Shown: positions 28,979-38,636, counted from the first letter of the stretch. The stretch is DNA of 64,000 nt from Pirellulales bacterium (GCA_022844125.1 JALHMI010000008.1:186001-250000), one strand, 5' to 3'. Translations and numbers: made by a program. The notes: generated by a model from the sequence alone, not told the origin.

Positions 28979-31132
28979 GTGATGGCCAAGCAACCCAGCA
29001 AAAATGGCGTGCACGCCGAGCGTGCGCCGAAGCCCAAAAACCGAATCGCTGCCGCCGAAGCTGATATTGAAGCTGCCGAGGCCGAAGATCACGCCGACGA
29101 ATCCGTCGGCGAGGAGAACGGCAAAGAGGCTGCTAGCAACGGTCGCAAGCCGCGCCGCGCCACGGCCCAGAGCATGGCCGCCAGCCAGCGCGATATCTCG
29201 GTCAGCGAGTTCTTCGCCAAGAATCGGCACCTGCTCGGCTTCGACAATCCGCGCAAGGCCCTGCTCACCACGATCAAGGAAGCGGTCGACAACTCGCTCG
29301 ACGCGTGCGAAGAGGCCGGCATCCTCCCCGAGATCTGGGTGCACGTCGAACAGACGGGCCCCAACCGCTTCAAGGTGGGCGTGCAGGACAACGGTCCCGG
29401 CATTCTCAAGAAGCAAATTCCGCTGATCTTTGGCAAGCTGCTTTACGGCTCGAAGTTTCACCGCTTGCGAATGAGCCGCGGTCAGCAAGGTATCGGCATC
29501 AGCGCTGCCGGCATGTACGGCGTGCTGACGACCGGCAAGCCGGTGAAGATCGTCTCGAAGATCTCGCCCAAGAAGCCGGCCCACTACTACGAGATCAAGA
29601 TCGACACGAAAAAGAATCTGCCCGAGATTCTTAACGGCAAGGGCGAGGGCGTGGACATTCCGCCCAACGAAGCCGGCCGGCAGTACATCGAGAAGCACGG
29701 CATCGAGTGGGTCGAGATCGACCACGGCACGCGCGTCACGATCGAGCTCGAAGGCAAGTACCTCCGTGGGCGCGGCAGCGTCGACGAGTATCTCGAGCAA
29801 ACGGCGATCGCCAATCCGCACGTGCGGATCCACTACCAGGATCCGGAGTCTGGCTCGGGCCAAACGGAAGAGAAACTCTACGACCGCTCGACCGATCAGT
29901 TGCCGCGCGAGCCGAAGGAGATCAAACCGCATCCCTACGGCATCGAGCTGGGCATGCTCGTCGCCATGCTCTCGGACGCGCGCGGGCAGACGCTCTCGCA
30001 GTTTCTCACTTCGAGCTTCAGCAAGGTCAGCTCGGCCGTCGCCTCGAAGGTGTGCCAGACGGCCGGCGTCGGCACGCGCACCAGCACTGCCAAAGTCGGC
30101 CGCAATGAAGCCGACAAGCTGTTTCAGGCCTTGCGCGAAACGAGAATCGCGCCGCCTTCGACCGATTGCATCTCGCCCATCGGCGAGGAACTTTTGCTCA
30201 AGGGCTTGCACCAGGTTGTGCCCGGCGAGTTTTATGTCGCGGCCACCCGCCCGCCGGCCGTCTATCGCGGCAACCCGTTCCAGATCGAAGTCGCGCTGGC
30301 CTACGGCGGGATGTCGAGTGCCAACAAGGTGCCGTTCGACGTCCTGGAAGATTTGCTCGAAGAGACCGATGCCCGCACGCTGCGGCAGTTCCTCACGACG
30401 ACGTTCTACGGCCTGGGGAGCGACGCCGCGGATCAGATCATCAAGGAAGCGGACCTCAGCCCGCGCACTTCAGCCAGCAAGATGAAGCCGGCCGAAGTGA
30501 AGAAGCTGCACGAGGCGATGCGGAACGTGAACCTGGAATCGGGCCAGACGATGAACGTTCTGCGGTATGCCAATCGTGTGCCGTTGCAGTTTCAGCCCGC
30601 CGCCTGTGCGATCACGCAAACCGTGATGGGCACCAACTGGCGCAGCTATGGGCTAAGCCAGTCGCGTGGCAGCCTGCCGACCGGTCCGGTCACGATCATG
30701 GTCCACATGGCCAGCGTCTGGGTGCCGTTCACCAGTGAATCGAAAGAGGCGATCGCCAGCTACCCGGAGATCCAAAAGGAGCTGCGGCTCGGCTTGCAAT
30801 CGGCTGGCCGGAAGCTGGGCATGTATCTCCGTCGCCGGCTGAAGGTGAAGCAGGAAGGCGAGCGGCGGAACATTTTCCTGCGTTACCTGGGCGAAGTGGC
30901 CACGGCCGTGAGCGACATCAACAACGCCGACCGCAAGAAGCTTTACGAGCAGTTATTGTTAGTCGCGAAGAAAAAAACCGCCACCGCGGACGCGAAGTTC
31001 AACGAGCGCGGCGAGTTCGTGGATCCGGCCGAGATCGAGCTGGAGAAGGATCCGAGCGTGCTGATCGTGGAAAAGCCCAGCGAGTTTGGCATCAAAGAGA
31101 AGGCAAAAGGCAATGGCCAAGAGACCTCGTAA
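28979..31132 (+). CDS. top6B: DNA topoisomerase VI subunit B
   Basis: GHKL motifs KEAVDNSLDACEEAG, VGVQDNGPGI, GQQGIGISAAGMYG; archaeal-type Top6B; Met at 28982 also possible. Confidence 0.93.
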   Translation: MMAKQPSKNGVHAERAPKPKNRIAAAEADIEAAEAEDHADESVGEENGKEAASNGRKPRRATAQSMAASQRDISVSEFFAKNRHLLGFDNPRKALLTTIKEAVDNSLDACEEAGILPEIWVHVEQTGPNRFKVGVQDNGPGILKKQIPLIFGKLLYGSKFHRLRMSRGQQGIGISAAGMYGVLTTGKPVKIVSKISPKKPAHYYEIKIDTKKNLPEILNGKGEGVDIPPNEAGRQYIEKHGIEWVEIDHGTRVTIELEGKYLRGRGSVDEYLEQTAIANPHVRIHYQDPESGSGQTEEKLYDRSTDQLPREPKEIKPHPYGIELGMLVAMLSDARGQTLSQFLTSSFSKVSSAVASKVCQTAGVGTRTSTAKVGRNEADKLFQALRETRIAPPSTDCISPIGEELLLKGLHQVVPGEFYVAATRPPAVYRGNPFQIEVALAYGGMSSANKVPFDVLEDLLEETDARTLRQFLTTTFYGLGSDAADQIIKEADLSPRTSASKMKPAEVKKLHEAMRNVNLESGQTMNVLRYANRVPLQFQPAACAITQTVMGTNWRSYGLSQSRGSLPTGPVTIMVHMASVWVPFTSESKEAIASYPEIQKELRLGLQSAGRKLGMYLRRRLKVKQEGERRNIFLRYLGEVATAVSDINNADRKKLYEQLLLVAKKKTATADAKFNERGEFVDPAEIELEKDPSVLIVEKPSEFGIKEKAKGNGQETS

Positions 31133-32276
31133 GACCGTCGCCACCAACAACGGCGATGCGAAAAAGGCCGCAGTCAATCTGAGCGACCGCGACAAGAAGA
31201 CGCTGCGCGACCTGGTGAGCCTCGCCGACCGCATCGTGCTGGACGCGGACAAGAAGCGAGATCCGTATCTGGACATCCCCGCCCGCACCCTGTCGAACAT
31301 CAAGTACAACAAGACCAAGCGGTTCCTCGAGATGGGCTCGAACAGCAATCGCCGGCAGCTGTTCAATCTCTCGCAAGCCAAGGTCTACATGCAGTCGCTG
31401 CTGGTGGCCAGCGGCAGCAAACGCCTGATCGACGAAGGTAAGACGACCAGCCTGCGAGGTCTCTACTACATGCTCAAGCACTCGATTGAAGGCACCAAAG
31501 AGGAAACCTTCGACGATCAGACGCAGTCGGACACGATCATCGAGGACATGGAAGTTACGCTGAACTCGATGCGCGAGGAACTGCACCTGTATGCGAAGAA
31601 CGCTGGATCGATGGTGGGCCCCATCACGCTCACCGACACCGGCGACGAAATCGATTGCTCACGGATGGGCTCCGGCGGCTACAGTATTCCCTCGATCGTC
31701 GAACCCGAGGTTGTGCAATTCGGCAAGTGCACGGCGAAGTTCATCCTGCATGTCGAAAAAGACACGGTCTGGCGCCGCTTCAACGAAGACAAGTTCTGGA
31801 AGACGCACAACTGCATTCTGACCCACGGTGGCGGACAGCCGCCCCGCGGCGTCCGGCGAATGCTCTATCGCCTGCACAACGAACTCAAGCTGCCGGTCTA
31901 CTGCCTCCTGGATAACGACCCCTGGGGGTACTATATCTACAGCGTGCTCAAACAGGGTTCCATCAACCTCGCCTACGAGTCGAAGCGGATGGCAATTCCG
32001 GACGCCAAGTTCCTGGGCATTCGCTCGCGCGATTACGAACGCTGCGAACTCTCGCCCAGCGTCAAAATCAATCTCAACGACACGGACATCAAGCGGGCCA
32101 AACAGATCGCCGCTTACCCGTGGTTCGAGCACAAGAAGCCCTGGCAGAAAGAGATCGAGCAGATGCTCAAAAACGGCTTCAAGCTCGAAGTCGAATCGCT
32201 GATCTCGAAAGACATCAGCTACGTGACCGAGGTCTACACGCCCGAGCGGTTGAAAGAGCAGGATTGGCTGGATTAG
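31113..32276 (+). CDS. top6A: DNA topoisomerase VI subunit A (Spo11-like)
   Basis: Catalytic Tyr region TSLRGLYYMLKHSIEG; Toprim CLLDNDPWGYYIYSVLKQGS; overlaps the end of top6B. Confidence 0.93.
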   Translation: MAKRPRKTVATNNGDAKKAAVNLSDRDKKTLRDLVSLADRIVLDADKKRDPYLDIPARTLSNIKYNKTKRFLEMGSNSNRRQLFNLSQAKVYMQSLLVASGSKRLIDEGKTTSLRGLYYMLKHSIEGTKEETFDDQTQSDTIIEDMEVTLNSMREELHLYAKNAGSMVGPITLTDTGDEIDCSRMGSGGYSIPSIVEPEVVQFGKCTAKFILHVEKDTVWRRFNEDKFWKTHNCILTHGGGQPPRGVRRMLYRLHNELKLPVYCLLDNDPWGYYIYSVLKQGSINLAYESKRMAIPDAKFLGIRSRDYERCELSPSVKINLNDTDIKRAKQIAAYPWFEHKKPWQKEIEQMLKNGFKLEVESLISKDISYVTEVYTPERLKEQDWLD

Positions 32277-32316
32277 CCAACCCGCGCTTTACTCGGAGCT
32301 AGGTGCCCGCTGGTCG

Positions 32317-33450
32317 CTACTTCGCCGCGATCGGCGTTTGTACCGCGGTGGCCGGGCTATTCGGGGCCGGACCATAGATCCGGTCGCGATAGATCATCAG
32401 CCCATGCACGGCATGATACAGCGCGCCGCATTCGAGGTCGTACTGCTCGGTCAGTTCCAGGGCTTGCACCAGGTGCTGCACGGCCCGAGTGACCCACGGC
32501 TGCTTGAGCTCATCGTCATTGAGGGCCACGGTCAGGAACTCCAGCACGTGGCCGGTGGTGCTGATCCGGTCGTTGATCTCCGCGCTGCGGGCGGCACGCG
32601 AGAAATAGTTGGTCGAGAAGCTGCCGTCCGGCTGCTGGAATTCACGAGCCGCTTTGGCGACGTCCGTAATCTTCTTGTCGACGATCTCCCACGAGCCGTT
32701 CGGATCTTTGGAGAGCTTGCCGCCGTCTTTCAGGTATTTGTTGCGGGCGATCGCCAGAGCGTACATCCGGTGCGTGCCGCCGCAGGCGCTATCGGCCAGG
32801 TCCTGGCCGGCTTCCATCCTGGCGAGTCGCGCGATGTCCCACTCCTGGCCGTCCTTGGCGGTCCATTTCGCGTCCAGCGGCAGGAACGTGCTGAACGCCA
32901 TCAGTGTCCATGTGCCTTCCATGCCTTCGTAGAGATCCCATTGGGCCTGCGTGAGCAGGTCGTTGATCTTAAACGTCTCGCCACCCACGACGAGTTTGTC
33001 GTCGAGCGACAGGCCCGCTTGCGAGAGGTAGCCGAGCCACTGGTCGGGATGCCCCTGCCCCATCTTCGAGCCCTGCTCGAGCACTGCCACCACGCCGCGA
33101 TCACCTTTGCGCATGTCCCACCCACGCAGCTTCCCGCCATTCAGCAGGTAGGCGATGGCCGGGGTGAGCTTGCCGTCGACGTAGATCTCATAACCGGGGC
33201 CATACGCCAGCGCCCCGTGGACGATCTGCCAGGCGGCCTGATCGCCGACGCTCAGGTGCCGGTTCTGGCCGTTGAAGGCGATCACCTTGTCGATCCGGTC
33301 CCGCAGGTCGTTCTGGTCCGGAAGCTGCACCTCGGCAACCTGGGGCTGCGGACGGTTGCAACCGATGCTCGCACCAAGGGTTGCGGCGGCCAACAGAACC
33401 AGGGCGGTGCGAAACAGGAATCGCGAGCGACCAGCGGCGGGAGTCATCAC
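32317..33450 (-). CDS. Conserved planctomycete-type lipoprotein, possible alpha/alpha-toroid fold
   Basis: Lipobox-like ATLGASIGC; FQQPDGSFSTNYFSRAARSAEINDRISTTGHVLEFLTVAL. Confidence 0.6.
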   Translation of the reverse strand: MMTPAAGRSRFLFRTALVLLAAATLGASIGCNRPQPQVAEVQLPDQNDLRDRIDKVIAFNGQNRHLSVGDQAAWQIVHGALAYGPGYEIYVDGKLTPAIAYLLNGGKLRGWDMRKGDRGVVAVLEQGSKMGQGHPDQWLGYLSQAGLSLDDKLVVGGETFKINDLLTQAQWDLYEGMEGTWTLMAFSTFLPLDAKWTAKDGQEWDIARLARMEAGQDLADSACGGTHRMYALAIARNKYLKDGGKLSKDPNGSWEIVDKKITDVAKAAREFQQPDGSFSTNYFSRAARSAEINDRISTTGHVLEFLTVALNDDELKQPWVTRAVQHLVQALELTEQYDLECGALYHAVHGLMIYRDRIYGPAPNSPATAVQTPIAAK

Positions 33451-33798
33451 GTGGAGAAGTGCCTTGTTAACGGAGAGGCCTGGGGTGGCGGCCAGCTTCC
33501 GTGAGCCGGCCGAGGGTGGAGGATTGTGTTTTAAGGTTTTCGGCTCGCGCGGGCAACGATTTGGATAAAAAACACAGACTGAGCAGTGTGGCGGGGATGT
33601 GCCGAAAATGCGGGCCAGCGTCCGTCCGGGGCGGTTGGTGTCGAACTAAGAACGCGGGTTTACGTACATAACAGGGAGCAAAGCACGCCCCTCGTTGGAC
33701 GAATAGTCCAACAGGGTTCCGCTACATAAAGTTCTTGTGGCGATTGGTTTGGAGACTTAGCGGCCCTCAGCCGCGATATCGAAAGGAACGCAGCAAAC

Positions 33799-34482
33799 GT
33801 GTTGGTTTGGGATCCGATGTATTTTCTGTTCCTTGCCCCGGCCCTGATATTGGCCCTATGGGCGCAGTTCCGCGTGAAGGCGACGTATGCCGCCGCCATG
33901 CAGGAGCCTGCGCCTTTGAGCGGCGCCGCCGCGGCTCGCCATATCCTGGACTCGGCCGGCTTGCGCGACGTTCCCGTGGAGCAAGTCCCCGGCCAGCTTT
34001 CGGATCACTATGACCCGCGCGACAAGGTGCTCCGCCTCAGTCCGGAGGTGTACCAGGGCCGGACGCTGGCGGCCGTGGGCATCGCTGCGCATGAAGCGGG
34101 GCACGCCCTGCAGGATGCGCACGCTTATGCGCCGATGACGATCCGCAACGCCGCGGTGCCGGTCGCCAATTTCGGCAGCGGCCTGGGCGTGGGCATGATC
34201 CTCGGGGGCTATTTCTTACAGCTATTTCCGCTCGTCTTGCTTGGCATCGGGCTGTTCTCTTGCGTGGTGTTCTTTCAGTTGGTGAACTTGCCAGTGGAGT
34301 TCAACGCCAGCAGCCGGGCCAAGGCGCAGCTCGTCTCGTTGGGAATCGTGCCGCAGCATGAGATGGCGGCCGTCAACAGCGTGCTCAACGCCGCGGCCTG
34401 GACCTACGTAGCCGCCACGCTGCAATCGGTACTGATCCTGCTGTACTACGTAATGCGCTTCACCGGCGGCAGCCGCGAGTGA
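33799..34482 (+). CDS. Zinc metallopeptidase (YugP/neutral zinc metallopeptidase-like)
   Basis: HExxH in VGIAAHEAGHALQDAHAYAP; multiple TMs; YDPRDKVLRLSPEVYQGRTLAAVG. Confidence 0.88.
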   Translation: MLVWDPMYFLFLAPALILALWAQFRVKATYAAAMQEPAPLSGAAAARHILDSAGLRDVPVEQVPGQLSDHYDPRDKVLRLSPEVYQGRTLAAVGIAAHEAGHALQDAHAYAPMTIRNAAVPVANFGSGLGVGMILGGYFLQLFPLVLLGIGLFSCVVFFQLVNLPVEFNASSRAKAQLVSLGIVPQHEMAAVNSVLNAAAWTYVAATLQSVLILLYYVMRFTGGSRE

Positions 34483-34536
34483 GCCACACGCGAAATTGCC
34501 GTCCGTCTGGACTCGAAAATAGCCAACTGCAAGACT

Positions 34537-34570
34537 ACTCCCCTGGGGACGCATCCCAGTGGGAGTTTTT
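34537..34570 (+). terminator. Rho-independent-terminator-like hairpin plus T tract
   Basis: ACTCCCCTGGG-GACGCAT-CCCAGTGGGAGT followed by TTTT; one bulged T. Confidence 0.6.
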
Positions 34571-34576
34571 CTCTTT

Positions 34577-35245
34577 ATGCCGACACTGATTGCGCTGTTG
34601 TTTCTGCCGCTGGCGATCATCGTGGCGCAGCTCGCGCTGGGTGCGACCGGCGGGCTAGCCAATGGCATCTACAAGCTGGCGTTCATCATTCCGCCGGTGA
34701 TCTACTGCCGCGTGCATGGCATCCGCATTGGTCGCGATATCTTCCGCTGGCAGAATTGGCGCAACGACCTGGGCCTGGCCATGCTGCTGGGACCGGTAGC
34801 GGCGGCGGTGTTCCTGGGGCTGTACGCCGTGCTCGGGCCGCTGGTGATCGACAAGCAGGCGATCGCCGCGAAGATCCACCAGCAGTTCAGCGTCTCGGCC
34901 GGCACCGTGCTGCTCATCGCGCCGTTCACGATCCTCATCAACTCGCTGGTCGAGGAGTTTTTCTATCGCGGGTTTGCCTTCGGGCTGATCGCCTCGCGGC
35001 GGCCGGTGCTAGGCACGCTGCTGCCGGCGGCCGTATTCACGGTGCAGCACCTGATGTTCGCCTACCATTGGGTCGGCCCGGGTATGATTGCGCTAGGCGT
35101 CGTGGCGCTATTCGTGTTCTCACTGATCGCGCAGGCCTTGTACGCCAAGGCCGACAGCATCGTGGCGCCGTGGATCGTACACATCTTTGGCGACCTGGCG
35201 ATGATGGCGATCGCGCTGGAATTGGTGTCGCTCGGCGACGGTTGA
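34577..35245 (+). CDS. CPBP-family intramembrane metalloprotease
   Basis: SLVEEFFYRGFAFGLIASRRPVLGTLLPAAVFTVQHLMF (EExxxR motif). Confidence 0.85.
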   Translation: MPTLIALLFLPLAIIVAQLALGATGGLANGIYKLAFIIPPVIYCRVHGIRIGRDIFRWQNWRNDLGLAMLLGPVAAAVFLGLYAVLGPLVIDKQAIAAKIHQQFSVSAGTVLLIAPFTILINSLVEEFFYRGFAFGLIASRRPVLGTLLPAAVFTVQHLMFAYHWVGPGMIALGVVALFVFSLIAQALYAKADSIVAPWIVHIFGDLAMMAIALELVSLGDG

Positions 35246-35293
35246 GAGCGCAGATAGAAGCCGCTCTCAGGCAGAAAAAAGAAGAATGATGCC

Positions 35294-36106
35294 CTACGCC
35301 CGCAGCAACAGTTCGCCGCGGCCGACGGTCACTTCGTCGCCGTGATAGGTTTGGTAGCTCGCATCCAGCAGCGAGCGTGAGAACGGATAGCCGAGCTGTT
35401 CGAGTTCGCGCAGCACGAGCGTCATAATCAGCAGCTTGTCGCTCGCGCCCCGGCGGAATGTCGGCAAGATTCGCGGCGGCCGGTCGCCCAACAGGCCAAT
35501 CGTCCCGCGGCGCATACCCGCGCCGGTCCGGAAGCCGGCTTCGCCAAAGACCAGGATCGTGCCGGCGATCATATTGATGCCGGCGAAGTCGCCGCAGCCA
35601 CCCGCGGCGATCAGGCCGCGACGCATCGAGTGGCCGATCTCGTTGCCGACCGTGCCGTGAACCAGCAGCGTGCCACCGGTCATCCCGCGCCGGCTGCCGC
35701 GATAGGCTGCTCCGACAAGGTTGCCGGCCGAGCCGCGAATGTGGATCAGTCCGCCGCGCATCTCCCCGGCGGCCCAATCGCCGGCATCGCCGCTGGCGTA
35801 AATCGCGCCGCCTTGCATTTCGCTGCCCAAATGGCGGCCGGCAGGGCCTTCGATGCGAATCGTCCCCGCGCTCATCTTGGCGCCGATCCAGTGTACACCT
35901 GCCAGATCGCCCGTGAGCTCGATCTGCATGTCCGCCGCGTCTCCTTCGATGCGGAACAGCTCGCCGAGCGGCACCTGCCGATTGCCCACAAACGAGGTGA
36001 GCCGCTCGATCTCGGCCAGCTTCAACTCGCGCAGCGCGTCGGGCGCGAAGCCTTTCAGCTCCACGGGCACGGCGTGCGTTTGCAGGTAGGTTAGTCGAAG
36101 CGGCAT
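35294..36106 (-). CDS. fhcC: Formyltransferase/hydrolase (formylmethanofuran dehydrogenase) subunit C
   Basis: Gly-rich beta-helix repeats: GLIHIRGSAGNLVGAAYRGSRRGMTGGTLLVHGTVGNEIGHSMRRGLIAAGGCGDFAGINMIAGTILVFG. Confidence 0.85.
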   Translation of the reverse strand: MPLRLTYLQTHAVPVELKGFAPDALRELKLAEIERLTSFVGNRQVPLGELFRIEGDAADMQIELTGDLAGVHWIGAKMSAGTIRIEGPAGRHLGSEMQGGAIYASGDAGDWAAGEMRGGLIHIRGSAGNLVGAAYRGSRRGMTGGTLLVHGTVGNEIGHSMRRGLIAAGGCGDFAGINMIAGTILVFGEAGFRTGAGMRRGTIGLLGDRPPRILPTFRRGASDKLLIMTLVLRELEQLGYPFSRSLLDASYQTYHGDEVTVGRGELLLRA

Positions 36107-36152
36107 TGGGTGCGGCGATTGGCGAGCGTTCCAGTATGGACCGGCGGTCGAT

Positions 36153-36158
36153 TATAAT
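36153..36158 (+). promoter_or_regulatory. Candidate -10 element (TATAAT) upstream of mobA
   Basis: TATAAT ~50 bp upstream of the mobA start in the fhcC/mobA divergent intergenic region; no good -35. Confidence 0.3.
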
Positions 36159-36209
36159 CTGGGCTCGCTTCCAGCCCCACTCAAAAGTAAGCCACTCACC
36201 GCACCTGCT

Positions 36210-36863
36210 ATGAATTCACGCGGCGGCATCATTCTCTGCGGCGGCCAAAGCACCCGAATGGGCGCGCCCAAGGCGTGGCTGCCGTTCGGCGAAGAACCGA
36301 TGCTCGCGCGCGGGGTGCGGTTGGTGAGTGAGGTGTGTGCGCCGATCGTGGTCGTACGCTCGAATGCCGAGCAGGCGCTCCCCCCCCTGCCCTCTGGCGT
36401 GATCTTCACCGAGGATCGTCAACCGAATCGTGGTCCGCTGGAAGGTCTGGCGGCGGGATTGGCCGCCCTGCCAGTTGACGTGGAAGCCGCATTCGTCACC
36501 ACCTGCGACGCGCCGCTGATCAGGCCTGCGTTTATCGAACGACTCTTCGAACTGCTGGGCGACCACTCGGCCGCCGTGCCCGTCACCGAGGGCTTCGTCC
36601 ATCCGCTGTCGGCCGTGTATCGCACCAGTATTCTCGATCTGGTCGAGGAGCTGCTGGCGAGCGATCGGCAGCGGCCGTCGCTACTGATTGATTGTGTGGC
36701 GTCGAGACGCGTCGAACCTGCGGAATTGGTCGGCGTCGATCCGCAACTCGACTCCCTCAAGAATCTCAACCATCCGGCCGAGTATCTCGCCGCGCTCGCC
36801 CGCGCCGGGTTTCGCGCACCGGCCGATTTCGTGGACCAACTTGCGATCAGGAATGTTGAATGA
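36210..36863 (+). CDS. mobA: Molybdenum cofactor guanylyltransferase
   Basis: GGIILCGGQSTRMGAPKAWLPFGEEPML; FVTTCDAPLIRPAFIERLF. Confidence 0.85.
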   Translation: MNSRGGIILCGGQSTRMGAPKAWLPFGEEPMLARGVRLVSEVCAPIVVVRSNAEQALPPLPSGVIFTEDRQPNRGPLEGLAAGLAALPVDVEAAFVTTCDAPLIRPAFIERLFELLGDHSAAVPVTEGFVHPLSAVYRTSILDLVEELLASDRQRPSLLIDCVASRRVEPAELVGVDPQLDSLKNLNHPAEYLAALARAGFRAPADFVDQLAIRNVE

Positions 36864-38380
36864 ACGATCATCTCCGCGCTATCCTGACCTCAGTCGTCCT
36901 GCTGCTGGTCGTAATTTTCGGCCGCGAAGGTGCCGCTCGCGAACAGCGGCCGCCCAACGTGCTGGTGATTTGCGCTGACGACCATGCCGCGTACGTCACC
37001 GGCTGCTACGACAACGGTCAGGTGCGCACGCCAAACATCGATCGGCTGGCCGCCGGAGGCATCCGCTTCGAGCACGCCTACTGCAATTCGCCAGTCTGCA
37101 CTGCCTCGCGGCAATCGTTTCTGTGCGGCCGCTATCCGCGCTCGATCGGCGTAACGGAACTCAAGACGCCGCTGCCAGAGAGCGAAGTCACGATGGCCGA
37201 GACGCTCAAGCTGGCGGGCTTCGACACGGCGTCGATCGGCAAGATGCACTTCAATAGCGATCTGAAGCACGGCTTCGACCTGCGGCTCGACGCGCCGCAG
37301 TACCGCCAGTGGCTGCGCATGCAGCCGACGCTGCCAACGCCCGAGGGAGTGCTGGTGCAGCCGCCGTGGCGACCGTTCAAAGATCCTGCGCGGATCTGGC
37401 TGAACGCCGAGGCCCGGCCGATCGACGTGCCGGAGGCGCAGATGGATGGTACCTGGTACGCCGAGCGCGCCGCGGAGTACATCACGGCCGAACGGGCGAA
37501 GCCGTACTTCCTGATGGTCAGCTTCTACCAGCCGCATTCGCCGTACCAGTTTCCGCTCGAGTATCGGGGCAAGTACGATCCGGCGTCGTTTGACGTTCCG
37601 CCGGTGGGGCCGGAGGACGAGAACCAGATTCCGGCGCAGTTTCGCGACCTCACGGACAGCGAGAAGCAAGGGATCAATGCCGCCTACTACACCGCCACCG
37701 AGTTCATGGACTCCTGCGTCGGTCGGGTGCTCGACGCGCTCGATCGCTCGGGCCAGGCCGACAACACGATCGTGGTTTACCTAGGCGATCACGGCTACAT
37801 GCTCGGCCAGCATGGCCGCTTCGAAAAGCATTGCAGCTACGAAGAGGCCGTGCGCGTGCCACTCGTGATTCGCTATCCAAATCGCATCGGCGCGGGGCGG
37901 ATGACGCACGCCTATGTGGAGCTGGTCGACCTGGTGCCGACGATCTACAACCTTTGCGAGTACAACTCGACCGCGCCGCTGCAAGGCCAGAGCCTGATCG
38001 AGCTGTTGGATGGCAAGATCACGCAGCATCGCGAGCACGTGATCGTCGAGTACGCCCAGAACGACGAGGTGATGATTCGCGATCGACACTGGAAGCTCGT
38101 CTACGAGCGGAACGCGCGGCGACGGACGGACGGCTATGACATCGAGCGTCCGATCAAGTCGAACCTGGTCCGCCTGTTCGATCTGCACAGCGACCCGGCC
38201 GAGATGCACAATGTCGCCGCCGATCCGGCAAATGCCGAACGCGTGGTCACAATGCTACGACTGCTGGCGGATCATATGATCAAAACTGCCCGGACGCTGG
38301 AAGGCGTGCCGGTTGGATCCGATCCGCTGACGATTCTCGACTACTGTGTGCAGCCGCGGGATGCGCAGGCCCTCAATTGA
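36860..38380 (+). CDS. Sulfatase
   Basis: NVLVICADDHAAYVTGCY; CTASRQSFLCGRYPRSIGV (C-x-A-x-R sulfatase motif). Confidence 0.92.
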   Translation: MNDHLRAILTSVVLLLVVIFGREGAAREQRPPNVLVICADDHAAYVTGCYDNGQVRTPNIDRLAAGGIRFEHAYCNSPVCTASRQSFLCGRYPRSIGVTELKTPLPESEVTMAETLKLAGFDTASIGKMHFNSDLKHGFDLRLDAPQYRQWLRMQPTLPTPEGVLVQPPWRPFKDPARIWLNAEARPIDVPEAQMDGTWYAERAAEYITAERAKPYFLMVSFYQPHSPYQFPLEYRGKYDPASFDVPPVGPEDENQIPAQFRDLTDSEKQGINAAYYTATEFMDSCVGRVLDALDRSGQADNTIVVYLGDHGYMLGQHGRFEKHCSYEEAVRVPLVIRYPNRIGAGRMTHAYVELVDLVPTIYNLCEYNSTAPLQGQSLIELLDGKITQHREHVIVEYAQNDEVMIRDRHWKLVYERNARRRTDGYDIERPIKSNLVRLFDLHSDPAEMHNVAADPANAERVVTMLRLLADHMIKTARTLEGVPVGSDPLTILDYCVQPRDAQALN

Positions 38381-38420
38381 GATGGTCAGGCGGGGTGATT
38401 TGCCGCTGAACAAGGAAGAT

Positions 38421-38622
38421 TTACCGCAGAGGACGCGGAGGAAAAGATAGAGGGGGATGAGAGGAATGAACCACAGATGGACACAAATGAACACAGATGA
38501 AGCGAAAGGCAGTAGTTGGTAGTTGCCAATTATCCTCGCATTGATCCTCTCCTTGCCCAATGTGTTTATCTGAGTTTATCTGTGGTTCTGTTTTTCGTTT
38601 CTCTGCCTTTTCCTCTGCGGTT
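38421..38622. repeat. Imperfect long inverted repeat with three 10-bp tandem units
   Basis: Left arm ...ACCGCAGAGG...GAACCACAGATGGACACAAATGAACACAGATGAA; right arm TGTGTTTATCTGAGTTTATCTGTGGTTC...CTCTGCCTTTTCCTCTGCGG. Confidence 0.65.
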
Positions 38623-38636
38623 CATCTATAGTTTTC

